A stretch of DNA of 64,000 nucleotides from Dryococelus australis (taxonomy: Eukaryota > Arthropoda > Insecta > Phasmatodea > Phasmatidae), in contig CM057002.1 in the NCBI GenBank assembly GCA_029891345.1, positions 21,872,795 through 21,936,794 on the forward strand, written 5' to 3'. The notes below the pieces were generated by a model, which was given only the letters and a program-made list of their open reading frames with translations, was not told where the DNA came from and made no database searches. Each line of letters opens with the position of its first letter. Position 1 is the stretch's first letter. Positions 10,109-21,038 of this stretch are shown piece after piece. The position numbers were made by a program, and so were the translations under genes.

Positions 10109-10774
10109 CGTTATACCGATATTTTTCAAAGTTACATATCGATCGATAAGTTATTTTTCATATCGAAAATTATCGACATATCGAAAAGTCCTAATCGCCA
10201 CAGGATTTTCGCATGTGGGGATCGTACTGGAAGATGCCGTTCGGTCACATATTAATTTGTGAATTCAAGTGTTTCAATCACACTAAATTTTTTTTTACGC
10301 GCTGTTCTTGTGCTCAGCATTTTTTTTTTGCAACTAGTGAACTGCGTTCTCAACGATAACAGCAATAATTATTCATGTCAAAAAGGTGTGACAATTTTCC
10401 GCAAATCAGATCAGCCACAAGGAAGACTATTGAAGCACTGGGCACTGGTGCCTTGCTGTGTACAACAACGGTCATAAGTATCATTTGTATGCAACGTGAC
10501 TAAACTGGTTACTTGACTCAGTAATTAAACAACCTAGACAAGTAACAGCATAACATTTTTTATCCTGGGGACAGCCCCTCATTTCAATAATATTTCCCTC
10601 GCAAAAGTATAAGATTTCCGTTGTTAATTCGCTACTTTCGAAACCATGCTCGCATACGTGTTTCTGCCGATTTAGTATCTTCACACCATTCGAAGAATTA
10701 ACTTCTCCATAGACTCGATATATTTATTAACAGTTTCAATCACAGCGCCTTGTGTAATGGAGGTTGCTTTGATT

Positions 10775-11025
10775 ACTCGCAGTGTACGCGTCTTGGAGTG
10801 AAGAGATTTGGGCTCTCTCGACAACGAGGTGAAGCGAGATGGGTGTGAAGCAGCGCCGGAACGCAAAGGCAGAGAAAGCGGGAGATCCCCGAGAAAACCC
10901 GCCTACCAGCGGCGTCGTCCGGCACGATTCCTGCGTGCGAAAATCCGAGAGCGTACCACGCCTGGAATCGAACCCGGTCTTGGTAGAGGGCAAGGTGTTC
11001 TAGCCACTGCTCCACCACGGTCCCA
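10775..11025 (-). mobile_element. tRNA-derived SINE, near full length
   Basis: In reverse complement the head is GGGACCGTGGTGGAGCAGTG with A box GTGGCTAGAACACC and B box GGGTTCGATTCC, then the body TGCCGGACGACGCCGCTGG, CTCGGGGATCTCCCGC and AGCCCAAATCTCTTCACTCC. Pol III promoter boxes are in the right order and spacing for a tRNA-derived SINE. Open frames across it are shadows. Related copies are at 3171, 7553 and 20660. Confidence 0.75.
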
Positions 11026-11868
11026 GAAACCAGCGGCCAATACTGTGAGACCCTTACGTATGAGAGATGTCACTTTTTTTTTTATAATATATCCCGTAGT
11101 CTGATAACCTGGCTACACAGCGTACGCTTTTATTGTACTCCGTGGCGTTTATTATAGGCTGCGTCGACCAATGATGTCGCGTGTTGACTGTGTGCCAATT
11201 AATGTGTCGCGACAGATGTAACACGTTTTACAATTCATCATGTTCATTTGAGAAATTCTTTTAAAAAATAAATAAAAGCATATCTATATACTTACGTATA
11301 GAAAGGTTGGCAAGCTGCAATTTTTTGTCAGATTCCGATAACGTCCAGCGAAATACCAAAACTATAAAAGTGTCAGGTTTATATTAAAGAGGAAATAAAT
11401 TGTCATTTAAACGCATTCCAGTGTGTATACGTGCATACTCCTCAAAGGGTTAAATTGCCTAGCATACTCTGTATTATGGTTTGCCCCTCCTGGTACGCAA
11501 CATGCGTTCTTTTCTCAATGTTCAACATGAATTATCTCACAAACGGTTCACCTGAGATTCTTCCAACAAGACGACCTGTTTTGTTAATTTTGACGTGCTG
11601 GTTCACAGGTAGTCTTTAAAAATTGCTTAGAACGTAGTGTAGCAAAGTTTGATGCAAACATAGGATGCCAACAGCCATCTCCAAAAGGAAGGAGATAGTA
11701 TTACCAGCCGCGGTATTAGAGGTGTAAGATCTCCTTTACACAAAATACCATTCGACTATTTGTTTGCTTAATCGCCATTGGTTTCTGATATTTTCAACTA
11801 AACGCATTTAAAACTCAAATTTAGGGGAGCACGTCTCCCTTAATAATCACTTTAGGAGATGTTGCAAA
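11026..11868. other. Unassigned DNA
   Basis: I see no gene. It includes AT-rich stretches, a short run of T near 11074 and a 62-codon open frame (11431-11619) without recognisable features. Confidence 0.4.
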
Positions 11869-12287
11869 GCCTTTTTCACGATAAAGTGAGCACTTTTGAA
11901 TTCAACCTTATAAAAAGTTACTGCACCTATCTGCCATATATTTTAACAGGCGCAATAAGTGACATGTGTCCAGTAAAGCTGGTAACGATGGAGGGGAAAG
12001 TAGTTCCATATATTAACGTCGAAAAAAAAGTGTTAGGTAACCTTTTTTGATAGCATAATTATTTCTTTCGCGTTCTGAATATTTTAATGCACCGAAGTGT
12101 AAAGATGAGTCTACTTGAAAAGTTTTTTCTTTTCTAAGAATTTCACAGTTTCACTTGACCTACGCATGAATAAAGTGATGAGGCCCATGGCAATGTTAAT
12201 TTTACATAAGGCGGAAGAACACACAATGAGTATACAAGTAGATTTTAAGAAGGGTTTTCAAAAGTGCTAATTTTACCGTTAACAGCC
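11869..12287 (+). mobile_element. GGCTGTTCAC-family MITE, long form, complete
   Basis: The left end is TTTTTCACGATAAAGTGAGC and the right end TTTTACCGTTAACAGCC followed by TATA. Internal blocks are GGTAACGATGGAGGGG, TAGTTCCATATATTAACG, TTTCACTTGACCTACGCATG and CAAGTAGATTTTAAG. At about 420 bp this is the best reference copy for the long form; partial copies are at 3775, 4200, 9330, 18981, 38665 and 40293. No transposase frame is present. Confidence 0.65.
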
Positions 12288-12534
12288 TATACATACATTT
12301 ACGTTTAATATTTTCGTAAGGTATTGCCTGCTGAAGTTTGTTCCTGTGTTTTAGAAACACGAGGTATACGTGACTCACTAATAACGTGTATTAATTTTCT
12401 GTTGAATTGATGTTAACTCTTGTGTCAAAAATTTTCTTGTATTTTCCTTGCTTCATAGCTCATTCCAATGTAAAATAAATTAAGGACAATTATTTTGTCA
12501 CAAAAATAAATGCTAAAAACGTAAAAGAAATTGG

Positions 12535-12620
12535 GTCTGGGAGTGGAATCGATCCCCACGCCTTGAGTGCTTGACGTTCGCCACCTTACGGAACCTAAAG
12601 CTCTGTCACCTGCTCTATCT
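12535..12620 (-). repeat. tRNA-like fragment (degenerate)
   Basis: In reverse complement a B-box-like GGGGATCGATTCCAC follows an A-box-like region. It may be a SINE head; no body of the main SINE family follows. Confidence 0.3.
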
Positions 12621-12795
12621 CAACATGCCTGCTTACGTTTCATGTTACGTGTATTCGGCAGAACATGACGACAAACTGCAGTCCTCGTTCGTTACGTAGA
12701 AATGCTTCGCGCTCTGCAAATAAGTGTACAATTGGCACACGTAAACTACTTTGCAAGGATCGAGAGCTGAAGCTACACAGACCAGTGATAAACGT

Positions 12796-12826
12796 GTAGA
12801 GAGAGAAAGAGAGAGAGAGAGGAAGT
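12796..12826. repeat. (GA)n microsatellite
   Basis: This is an imperfect GA dinucleotide run (GAGAGAGAAAGAGAGAGAGA). Confidence 0.8.
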
Positions 12827-12921
12827 GAGAGAGCGAATCACGTACTCGTGAACGTAGAGAATGCAATGAACAAACGACGGAACCTTGTATGTTCACACGG
12901 AGTTGCCAAGTCTAGCTTAAA

Positions 12922-13198
12922 GGCTGTTCACGGTAAAGTAAGCACTTTTTAAGACCCTTATAAAATTTTCCTTTCATCCAATCTCCATCTTCCTGCTGCT
13001 TTTCAATATAAACATTGCAATGTGACCAATGAACACAGTGTATACATTTAACCCCCCCCCTCCCCATCCCCCCCAACCACCATCACCCCACACCCAAAAA
13101 AAAATTTTAATGCCTAAGTCTGCAATAAGATATATTTATTAGAGATTAATGCATGTTGGGAGGGCCTTATAAAAGTTCTCACTTTATCGTGAACAGCC
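12922..13198 (+). mobile_element. GGCTGTTCAC-family MITE, short form
   Basis: The left end GGCTGTTCACGGTAAAGTAA is mirrored on the right by CACTTTATCGTGAACAGCC then TA. Internal short-form blocks include AACATTGCAATGTGACCAAT and TGCAATAAGATATATTTATT. A C-rich run (13051-13090) has expanded inside it. Confidence 0.7.
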
Positions 13199-13204
13199 TA
13201 TAGC

Positions 13205-13545
13205 CGTCAGATGAACTCGTGAGATACCTGGGTATCCCGCAATCGCTCAGCTGGACGGGAAAGGGGGCTGTGCGTGTTGACCCAGTCTTGCCTACACATC
13301 TGCCGAGATGTGGGTCACCCAGGGCAGGTCATGGAAAAACTGTGTCTGGTTCACCTTGGACTACCTTCGCTGATCTCACATTCAGCCTCTGCGTCGGCCA
13401 AGGCTCCAGCTTAGTCGCGGACACCTCTCGGAGGACGAAGTGGATGATGGAACTGTCTGCTTTCCTCTGCCGTGTTGGGCGTTCCTTCAATAGAGGAAAG
13501 TCCGCTCCTACATGACGCCTCGGCGGCCGTGGACTAGCGTACTGA
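13205..13545. other. GC-rich segment of unknown origin
   Basis: This 340-bp block is clearly richer in GC and CpG than its AT-rich neighbours, with sharp edges: a MITE ends at 13198 and TATCGAT-rich DNA starts near 13557. Both strands carry open frames of about 100 codons (13219-13515 plus, 13329-13658 minus) without a domain I recognise. GAGGAAAGTCCGCTCC near 13491 resembles the CR-I core of RNase P RNA, but I do not find the other conserved regions. It could be a fragment of a retrogene, a transposon or a structured RNA. Confidence 0.3.
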
Positions 13546-13549
13546 CAAA

Positions 13550-13760
13550 ATATGTATATCGATGACGATGCGATAAACGCGTGGCTTCCATTAAAACGCT
13601 GAGAATCGATAGTAATACATCGTAAATATCGCTTATATCGATTTCTAAACGTCAACATCGTAAATATTTCTCATATTAATAACCAAAAAATCGACAATAC
13701 AAATACCGCTCTTATTGATATCGTCAATCTCTTTAATAATAAAATAGATCGACATCCGAA
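13550..13760. repeat. TATCGAT-rich degenerate repeat
   Basis: ATCGAT, TATCG and CATCGTAAATAT motifs recur at irregular spacing, similar in character to 9995-10190. No clean period remains. An AT/CA microsatellite follows at 13762-13790. Confidence 0.4.
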
Positions 13761-13799
13761 TTATATATATATATACACACATATATAAGACGGAATAAT

Positions 13800-13856
13800 A
13801 CACACTGTGCACACAAATAGATATTAAGCACAGGGCTTTCAAAAGTGCTAAGTTTA
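13800..13856. repeat. GGCTGTTCAC-family MITE remnant
   Basis: CACAAATAGATATTAAGCA and CTTTCAAAAGTGCTAAGTTT match the right end of the long form (compare 12240-12287) but the tip is lost. Confidence 0.45.
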
Positions 13857-14437
13857 TGTGCTAAGTTATGACTGGTTCACATCATTATTACCGAAAAAAT
13901 TCCCAAAGATTAAACGTTATGATAACGAAAGAAGATCTTTGCCAGCTTAATTACAGCACGAGCATTTAAATTTCTGGTTCGCAACATCAGAAACCGTAAA
14001 TTAACGCGGGAATGAAAGGGTTATAATCTTACAAAATAAGAAATGCAAATTACAGAAAACGGAAACCGGATTAATCGTAAAACGATACGAGTGAAATGTA
14101 CAGGGGGAAGGAAATTTACTGGCTTTTGTACCAAACGTTTAGGCTTGTGGGCCTGGAACTGGGGCTGTCTGTAAACGGTAACGTTAGCGTAGATTATGCA
14201 GTCACATAATTGATACTTACCTTGTAGTTTACAAGTACGATATTGTGCAAAAGTATAAGTTAAACCATAGTATTACCTACTCTGCTTTCTGTCAGGCAGA
14301 GGTGGTACAAACCGATAGCATTAATTTATTTTACTGGTATGGGCGTCTGTTCAAGGATATACTGGGGTTTATAATAAGCTGCTCTTTCTTTGCCACTTAT
14401 ACGGAATTAGCAGCTCACACTAATTTCTGTATATCAC

Positions 14438-14681
14438 TAGAGCTAAAGAATTCTCGGATTAATTTTGGGACGAGCTAGAATTCAAAACACGTGCGTTTTT
14501 ATAATATAACTTAAGCCATTGGTCCACACGGTGTTTGACACCTCCTGGAGAACAGTGTCCAATTGTGGCCTTCTACTGTGATAGCAGGCAACCACTGTGC
14601 TGTTGATATCGGCATATCTGTACACAAAGCTGTAGAGTCTAGTTAGCAGGTCATTGAACTCGCGAACTTTTCAGGTCTCTA
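14438..14681 (+). mobile_element. hAT-like MITE, family 4
   Basis: The left end TAGAGCTAAAGAATTCTCGG precedes GGGACGAGCTAGAATTC; the right end GAACTCGCGAACTTTTCAGG then TCTCTA is of the family 1 type. The internal segment matches 7925-8132, including GCCATTGGTCCAC and GTGATAGCAGGCAACCA. The flanking 8-mers do not match. Confidence 0.55.
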
Positions 14682-14684
14682 TTA

Positions 14685-14982
14685 CTGAATACTAGGGCCC
14701 TGCAAAATTCACGTTTTATTTCGGGACACGTTAAGCTTAAAGCACACGTACCTTTTCAGTAGGTTTGTCATTGGACCGCACTGTATTTGACAGCTCTGCG
14801 CAAATAAGTTAACACTTCACAACTGTGTGCCACAATGAAAAACTGTTCAGTCAGAAAGGGAGCAGCTTCGCATTTAAGCAGCAGCCAATGGAGAAACTGC
14901 TGTGGCGCGAGTAAATGCAGTACAGTGAAGTTTAGCCTAACGCCAAATAATAACGCGAATTTTGCATGTCCTTACTGAGTAC
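14685..14982 (+). mobile_element. hAT MITE, family 2, 7/8 target duplication
   Basis: The element is 14693-14974. It starts TAGGGCCCTGCAAAATTCAC and ends in the inverted AACGCGAATTTTGCATGTCC then TTA. The flanks are CTGAATAC and CTGAGTAC. It lies a few bases after the family 4 copy at 14438-14681. Confidence 0.75.
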
Positions 14983-14989
14983 TATTAGA

Positions 14990-15300
14990 ATTGTCTGTGG
15001 CTTCGGTTCCACGAAGCCGCTTCTTGCGGTCACAATGGTATTATGCTCACCACTGATAGAATGTCTAGCCGCACGATCCATGTACAAGGGCTCACGCCGA
15101 CGCCGAGCAATCCTACACCAGCGAGTGGGATTGCTGGCTGCATGACGTGATGAAGGTCGCGGCCCCCTGTGAGCTGGTGCCTTATATATTCGCACTGCTG
15201 GCCTAGTTCACCCTCAGCGACTCTGTTTGTTTTCCCCCATGTCTCCCGAAACTCTGCTGCTCGAGTGGCGCCACTACTGCCACTCCAGCGCATCGTAGCA
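14990..15300. other. GC-richer segment of unknown origin
   Basis: This stretch is CpG-rich and contains TTATATATTCG followed about 30 bp later by GTTCACCCTCAGCGAC, which could be a TATA-like and start region, for instance of a retroelement. Overlapping minus-strand open frames of 87-104 codons have no recognised domain. Confidence 0.25.
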
Positions 15301-16585
15301 ACAGGCGTGATTCGAATTGTGACAATCGGTAAACAGTTGTGAAATATTTCCTGCAGTTCATGAGTGCAGTAAAAAGTAACGAAATATGTTCAATCAGGCA
15401 GGAATGTAAAACTAATAAACAAGGGAGTCTGTGCATGAATAAACTCATTCGGTGAAGGTGGTGTGATGGTACGACCTCACGGAAGACCCCGCAAAGCAAC
15501 GAGTATTGAATAATCATTTAATTGATTAGTGTACTTGATGAGTTGATAAATTCATGCACGACTAGCTTTAGGTCCGTGAATAATACTTCCAGAGTAGGAA
15601 TGATAGATTTTGGAATCAATATGAGAAATTAATACATATTAGCGTAATTTTGCCGGAACTTGGCTTGTGAAATACTCTTTGCCGAAAATAGCCACCAAAC
15701 AAATCTAGATCAACTTACAAATTTCCTAAGACGTCTTCTTGTGTTCCATACATAGCAGCTTTTAACCATCAATATTAAAAATCAAATAAGAAAGACAAAC
15801 TACTTATTCCTGAGATAGGTAACTGCTTCAGTTTTAATAATAAAACTCCACCGACGAGCTATTAAAAATGACCACCATACATTACATTTGTTACACACGC
15901 AGAATAATAATTAAACAAAAACCAATCACAGGGAGTCCATGTCCATCGAATATCGTTTCCTGGCAAGGACGCCAGATGTCACCCCGCAACGGGTCTGCAC
16001 GAGACGACCCAGCGAACAGCATCAGAAACATCTTTGTGTCACAATGGACAAGTGTTTTTCAAATAGTCTTTGGCTTGTATTTGAAATATATTTCCAGATT
16101 TGGTTTCAAGGCCATAAAAAGTGTTACACGCAAAGAATATCAGCTACTAAAAATGTTTTGCAATAATAAAAATGAAATCAGTAATCAAATAATAATAATA
16201 TTTGTGGATGACCTTTTATAATACTCTTATGTTGAAACGTAGGAACAGGTAAAAAATGATACCAAACGAGTGTCGAGTGCCAAGTCTTTACACAAAATGT
16301 GAACGTGAACAGCCTTTACCCAAAATGCGCATGCACGTGCCTAATGAAAATTAATTAATTTAAAAATTGTTTTAAAACGTAAAGCGTGATTTTATTAATT
16401 TTGCTATTGCAAAGAAGGAACTCACGTTTGCAAACACAGCCGTCTGAATTACTCGGCATGAACGGGTAACGAAACGAGCAAAAGTTAAAGCTTGCCAAGT
16501 ATTTAATGGACGGACGGATAGAATTAATGGCCACCCCTGAATGGGTGTCCGTCGCGCGATTGACTGAAGGACGAAGGACGCGCGA
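15301..16585. other. Unassigned DNA with a MITE tip
   Basis: I see no gene. A GTGAACGTGAACAGCCTTTA motif near 16290-16315 looks like a lone tip of the GGCTGTTCAC family. The 117-codon open frame at 15868-16221 has no recognisable domain and is AT-rich, so I treat it as chance. Confidence 0.4.
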
Positions 16586-16635
16586 GACGGGGTGTTGTAG
16601 ATCCTGCCTTACACGTTCCCTCCTCCCCCCCCCCC

Positions 16636-16670
<35 letters not shown>

Positions 16671-17255
16671 ATGTACTAAACGAGCCTCCGGCGTGCTGAT
16701 CTACGAAAGGAACACGCACTGCAGACGGGGTGTTGTAGATCCTGCCTTACACGTTCCCTCCCCCACACACACACGAATGTACTAAACGAGCCTCCGGCGT
16801 GCTGATCTACGAAAGGAACACGCACTGCAGACGGGGTGTTGTAGATCCTGCCTTACACGTTCCCCCCACACACACACGAATGTACTAAACGAGCCTCCGG
16901 CGTGCTGATCTACGAAAGGAACACGCACTGCAGACGGGGTGTTGTAGATCCTGCCTTACACGTTCCCTCCCCCACACACACACGAATGTACTAAACGAGC
17001 CTCCGGCGTGCTGATCTACGAAAGGAACACGCACTGCAGACGGGGTGTTGTAGATCCTGCCTTACACGTTCCCTCCCCCACACACACACGAATGTACTAA
17101 ACGAGCCTCCGGCGTGCTGATCTACGAAAGGAACACGCACTGCAGACGGGGTGTTGTAGATCCTGCCTTACACGTTCCCTCCCCCACACACACACGAATG
17201 TACTAAACGAGCCTCCGGCGTGCTGATCTACGAAAGGAACACGCACTGCAGACGA
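16586..17255. repeat. Satellite, ~106-bp unit, six copies
   Basis: The marker GAATGTACTAAACGAGCCTC starts at 16669, 16775, 16878, 16984, 17090 and 17196, giving periods of 106, 103, 106, 106 and 106. Each unit also contains CTGATCTACGAAAGGAACAC, GACGGGGTGTTGTAGATCCT and a short C-run plus (CA)n. Units are almost identical outside the C/CA tract. The first copy has an expanded C-run and (AC)n at 16625-16668. The array ends at GCAGACGAGCGC. Confidence 0.95.
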
Positions 17256-17433
17256 GCGCAGTTGAGTACTTTCAAAAATTTCGCGCACGTTAGGAACGCC
17301 ATTTCAGAACATTCCAAAACGTCTAAAAAACGGCATCGTTAAAGCTCTGTATCTCAAAATATGCGCATAAGATGCATACAAAACTGCTGAAAAGCCTTGC
17401 GCTGAACCTTCCTGCGGACTCCCCACCAATAAA

Positions 17434-17733
17434 ATAATAGTTAGGGATACGAAAATTTCGTGAGTTCAATGGCCTGTGTGCTAGACTCCACAATCCTTTG
17501 CAAAGTCGAACCTCATATCTTTGTTCATTGGCTGTCGCCCCAGTGTTACCCCACATTTGACAGCACGCGATTCGCTTCTTGTTCTTTTGCAAGTCTGCTA
17601 CTGGTGTGGATTCGTCAAGGGCGTGTCCAAATAAACTTTGATCCAATTGCAAAGGTGTCTTCAGTGTACACGCGTTTGAAGTCTATCTTGTCCTGAAACG
17701 AAGACGCGAATTTTTCCTATCCCTAATAATAGG
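17434..17733 (+). mobile_element. hAT MITE, family 1, 7/8 target duplication
   Basis: The element is 17442-17725. It runs from TAGGGATACGAAAATTTCGT to the inverted GCGAATTTTTCCTATCCCTA. The flanks are ATAATAGT and ATAATAGG. The 300-bp body is collinear with 35264-35558 and carries CATTGGCTG and ATCCAATTG. An open frame of 78 codons across it is a shadow. Confidence 0.8.
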
Positions 17734-17739
17734 GTCGCC

Positions 17740-18200
17740 GCTTAAAGTCCCATAGGTACACTCAGTGCGACGAGAACACTGCACGTCAGTTCAGAGCCCT
17801 GCGCTTAGCGGCGATGTCACACTTGATGCGCGTGGCAGTGTCGACCTTAAGAATGGGATCCCCCTCCCCCTCCCCCCGAAATTTTGTGTGAAATAGTTGT
17901 TTGCGCGAATACGTGTATCTCGGTAAATAAATGTTCTGCAAAGACGACTTCTGGTCAAAAAAAATGATAGAAAAACCAACTATTATCTATGGCCCTATTG
18001 TTTTTAATTTTGTCATATTAAGTGCATTAAAAAGTTTGTGAAAATGGTCAAATATCGCATTTTTAAAGCTTCCGTATGTAGTTTCCATAAGCGGCAAGAG
18101 AAACGTACAATCATACAGGAGTAGTTTAATCTGAGGTCTTTCTTAGCGTGTAATAAAACTCCACTGTTACCGATCTAATTTTCACCGTACAGTATTTCAC
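17740..18200 (+). repeat. Dispersed repeat J, copy 1
   Basis: It shares long blocks with 28985-29500 in the same orientation, for example GTGTATCTCGGTAAATAAA, GTGGTCAAATATCGCATTTT-like and TCCACTGTTACCGATCTAAT. It is non-coding by my reading. A C-rich run at 17859-17877 lies inside. Confidence 0.55.
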
Positions 18201-18559
18201 AAAAATTTAATTTTAAATTTAAAAATATATTTCAGAAATAAATAAATCATATAAAATTTTTAAATATAAATTTTAAAATTAAAAGAAAACTTAAAATTAA
18301 ATTGGAAATTTAAAAATAGGTGATGGCATAACGGAAAAAATTCGTACTTGCATTCTGAGGGACCTAGATTAGATAAGCGGTCCAACCATACTGATTTCGG
18401 TTTTTCGATTTTTTTTCTCGAAATCACTCCAGGCGAATGCAAGAACGGCGTCCCTCTACAGATCGCGTCCGATTCCTTCATCGTCTTTGCTTCTCCGAGC
18501 AACTTACTCTATCTGTAATGACCTCGCTGTCGAAAAGACGTTAAACTCCCGCCTTTCTT

Positions 18560-18610
18560 CCTTCCCCCTTCCCCCCCCCCCCCTCCCCAGACACAGACAC
18601 ACGCATGCCA
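18560..18610. repeat. C-rich low-complexity tract
   Basis: Pyrimidine-rich sequence with a run of C near 18573 is followed by (ACAC)-type repeats. Confidence 0.7.
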
Positions 18611-18689
18611 ACCTCCCTACTTACTGCTTAATTTTTTATTGTATAAACCATATATATTTTTATTCATGCTTTTTGAAACAAAAATTTCA

Positions 18690-18980
18690 AAAATCACCCG
18701 TCCATGACGTATTTTGTTGTTTCCTAAGCATATCATATCACAACCGTTTTTTACTTCCGTTAACAAAAAAAAACTTCATTGCTTGTTAAATTAAACTTTT
18801 ATTTACATATTATTTACAAATATCAATGTTTCATTCCCAGTTAATATGTATGAAAACAGGGGAAATACAGGTGTGTTGGCAAAGCCTAGTAAGAAACAGT
18901 TCTTATGCAGAATAATGTTTAAACTGAGTGCTCACAAATACGGTGCGCTGTCCTTCTGGTGTGATTTTCAAGACTTAAAA
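18690..18980 (+). repeat. Dispersed repeat K, copy 1
   Basis: It shares order and blocks with 33745-34035, including GACGTATTTTGTTGTTTCCT, TGTGTTGGCAAAGC, AGTAAGAAACAGTTCT and GGTGCGCTGTCCTTCTGGT. The type of element is unknown. Confidence 0.45.
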
Positions 18981-19300
18981 GGTTGTTCACGATAAAGTGA
19001 GCACTTTTGAAATCAACCTAAGAAAAATGTCACTGCCCCTGCCTGCATATATTTTAACGGGCAAACCGAGTGACATGCGCCCAGTAGAGTTGGTAACGAG
19101 AAATGGAAAGTAGTTCCATATCTTAACGTCGAATAAAAAGTGTCACGTAACAATCTCTGAAAACTTAAAATTATTTCATTCGCATTAATTTTATTCTAAC
19201 GTATTGAAGTGTAAAAATGAGCATATTCGCAAAAATATTATTTACTTTTGTATTAACTTTACAATTTCACTTCGCCGACACATGAATAAAGTGATAAGGG
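18981..19300 (+). mobile_element. GGCTGTTCAC-family MITE, long form, truncated
   Basis: The left end is GGTTGTTCACGATAAAGTGA. Long-form blocks AGTAGTTCCATATCTTAACG, AATAAAAAGTGTCACGTAAC and CACATGAATAAAGTGATAAG follow in order. It stops near 19300, before the right inverted end. Confidence 0.65.
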
Positions 19301-20239
19301 ATGTGGTAGGATCATAACGTACCTTCATATGGGCTATCCCAACCTGTGTCTCAGGGCAAGGATGCGCTGATTGGTGCGCGTGACCCTCTGACGTCATGGC
19401 GCTGCCCCAAGTCGAACCCTGTGTCTTAAGTTGAAGCAATCGGAAAACGTAACTTTCGTCCGAAGTTGTGTCCGAAGCTGATGGAAAAAGAAGAAGACTT
19501 CAAATACGTTCACTGGCGTTCGTGAAATGTTTACGCCATTAATGTAAACGATGGATGTGCACGGTGGGCTTTTTCAAAAAAAAAAAAAAAAAAAAAAATG
19601 ATGAAATGGTTATAAATAATTAGGGATGTCCTCGTTCGGTCTCAACAATTTTATTTTTAAATGTAAAGCTTAAAAATTAAATTTGAACGTTAATTGGCGA
19701 AGTTATTTAAAATAAAACCATTAAGGCATTTACTATAAATAAATATTCAAATCAACAGTTTCGTAAACTATAATAAACAATAATACGGCAAATTCTTACG
19801 TCACCACGCAACACAACAAATAATATGCCGAATTTACTGCTACCTAGTGTCAGATTGTGAAAGCTCACTTCGGACAACGCATTTGTAGACCATAATTGGA
19901 CCGCGTCAATGTGACGTCACTTGACGCCGAATGTAGACACGGCCTCAACCACGCACCCGGCTCCTTTCACTCTGATTGGCCAAGCGACGTGCGCCTGTGA
20001 GAAGCGAATGAAGCAACTTGGTCGCGCCTCGGTGGAAACGCCACACGCGGACACGTGTTCCGAGCACGTTAGGACCGGTTTGGGAGAGGGGGGGGGGAGG
20101 GGGTTCCGCTAGATATGTTCGTTGTGCTGTGTGACCCGTTACACGCACGCAGCGAGTAGCGGCAATCCGTTGTTTCTCAGAAAGTCCAAGGGATTTCACT
20201 GGCTAGCAAGTCTCCTGATGGGAACACCGATACTCCAAT
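19301..20239. other. Unassigned DNA with CRE-like motifs
   Basis: I see no gene. It contains a 23-base A run at 19577-19599 and TGACGTCA-type motifs at 19389-19395 (TGACGTCAT) and 19912-19919 (TGACGTCA). A G-rich run lies near 20085-20100. Confidence 0.4.
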
Positions 20240-20654
20240 TAGCTGAGCAGTGTTGCCAGGTCTTTTGGGAGGAATAGTCGTTTTCGGGCAGAAAAATTAT
20301 CGTTTCCTGAAGAAAATTATGGTACATTGTTTACTATCGTACCAATTCGTTTTAAAACCACTCATATGTTCACGAACTGTTATGTAACAACTTGGATACT
20401 AAATTTAAAAAAAAAATGCATCATACAAATTTACACATGAAACTAAACTGTACAAAACGTTTATAATAGGTATTTAATTATATAACTCACCTATTGGGTG
20501 AAAATCTGCAGGAATTTTCGTTTCGTTACCTTTTGCAATAGAATTATGGTACATTTGGCTACTAACGGCAAGTGGTGATCGTTTATGGTACGAAGGCAAA
20601 AAAATATGGTACCAAACGATAATTATGTTACGCGCTGGCAACACTGGAGCTGAG
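20240..20654. mobile_element. hAT non-autonomous element, CAGTGTTGCCAG ends
   Basis: The element (20248-20646, 399 bp) starts CAGTGTTGCCAG and ends with the exact inverse CTGGCAACACTG. The flanks TAGCTGAG and GAGCTGAG give a 7/8 target duplication. CAGTGTTGCC is a widespread hAT terminus. The interior is AT-rich and non-coding, with repeated ATTATGGTACATT motifs and an inverted AATTATCGTTT near each end. It is unrelated to families 1-5. Confidence 0.85.
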
Positions 20655-20659
20655 TGATT

Positions 20660-20906
20660 GGGGAGATCTGGGCGGCTCTTAACATCGAGGTCTTCAGAGC
20701 CGACGTGGTGAAGCGAGGATGGGCGTGCAGCAGCACCGGAATGCGAGAGAGGGATAAGCGGGAGATCCCCGAGAAGGCGCGCCGAATTGCGGCGGCGTCC
20801 GGCACGATTCCCACGTGCGATTGTCCGGGGGCGGCCCCCCCGGAAGTCGAACGCGGTTCGCCCGAATGGGAGGCGGGTGGTCTGGCCACTAAACTACCGC
20901 GGCCCC
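20660..20906 (-). mobile_element. tRNA-derived SINE
   Basis: In reverse complement the head GGGGGCCGCGGTAGTTTAGT continues with a GGCCAGACCACC A-box region and a B-box-like GCGTTCGACTTCC. The body has GTGCCGGACGCCGCCGC and CTCGGGGATCTCCCGCTTAT. It matches the copy at 10775-11025 and lies directly beside the hAT element ending at 20646. Confidence 0.7.
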
Positions 20907-21038
20907 CTCCGCTACTCTACACTGTAGAAAAAGCATACAGATGATTCTACCACAGATTACAACCCGTTAATTCTCCAAGTTCATGATCGAAGTCGTGTTG
21001 TACATTAGGATATTTGTAGTCGGCACTGTACGCGTCAA

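Noticed and set aside
10008..10149. Protein with IDNTEN repeats
   Set aside because: The repeat arises because the 18-bp minisatellite period is divisible by three.
15868..16221. 117-codon open frame on the plus strand
   Set aside because: It has no domain, no start context and a composition like the AT-rich background; this length is expected by chance in 64 kb.
16586..17255. CRISPR-like array
   Set aside because: Repeats and spacers are both conserved; it is a simple tandem satellite in eukaryotic DNA.
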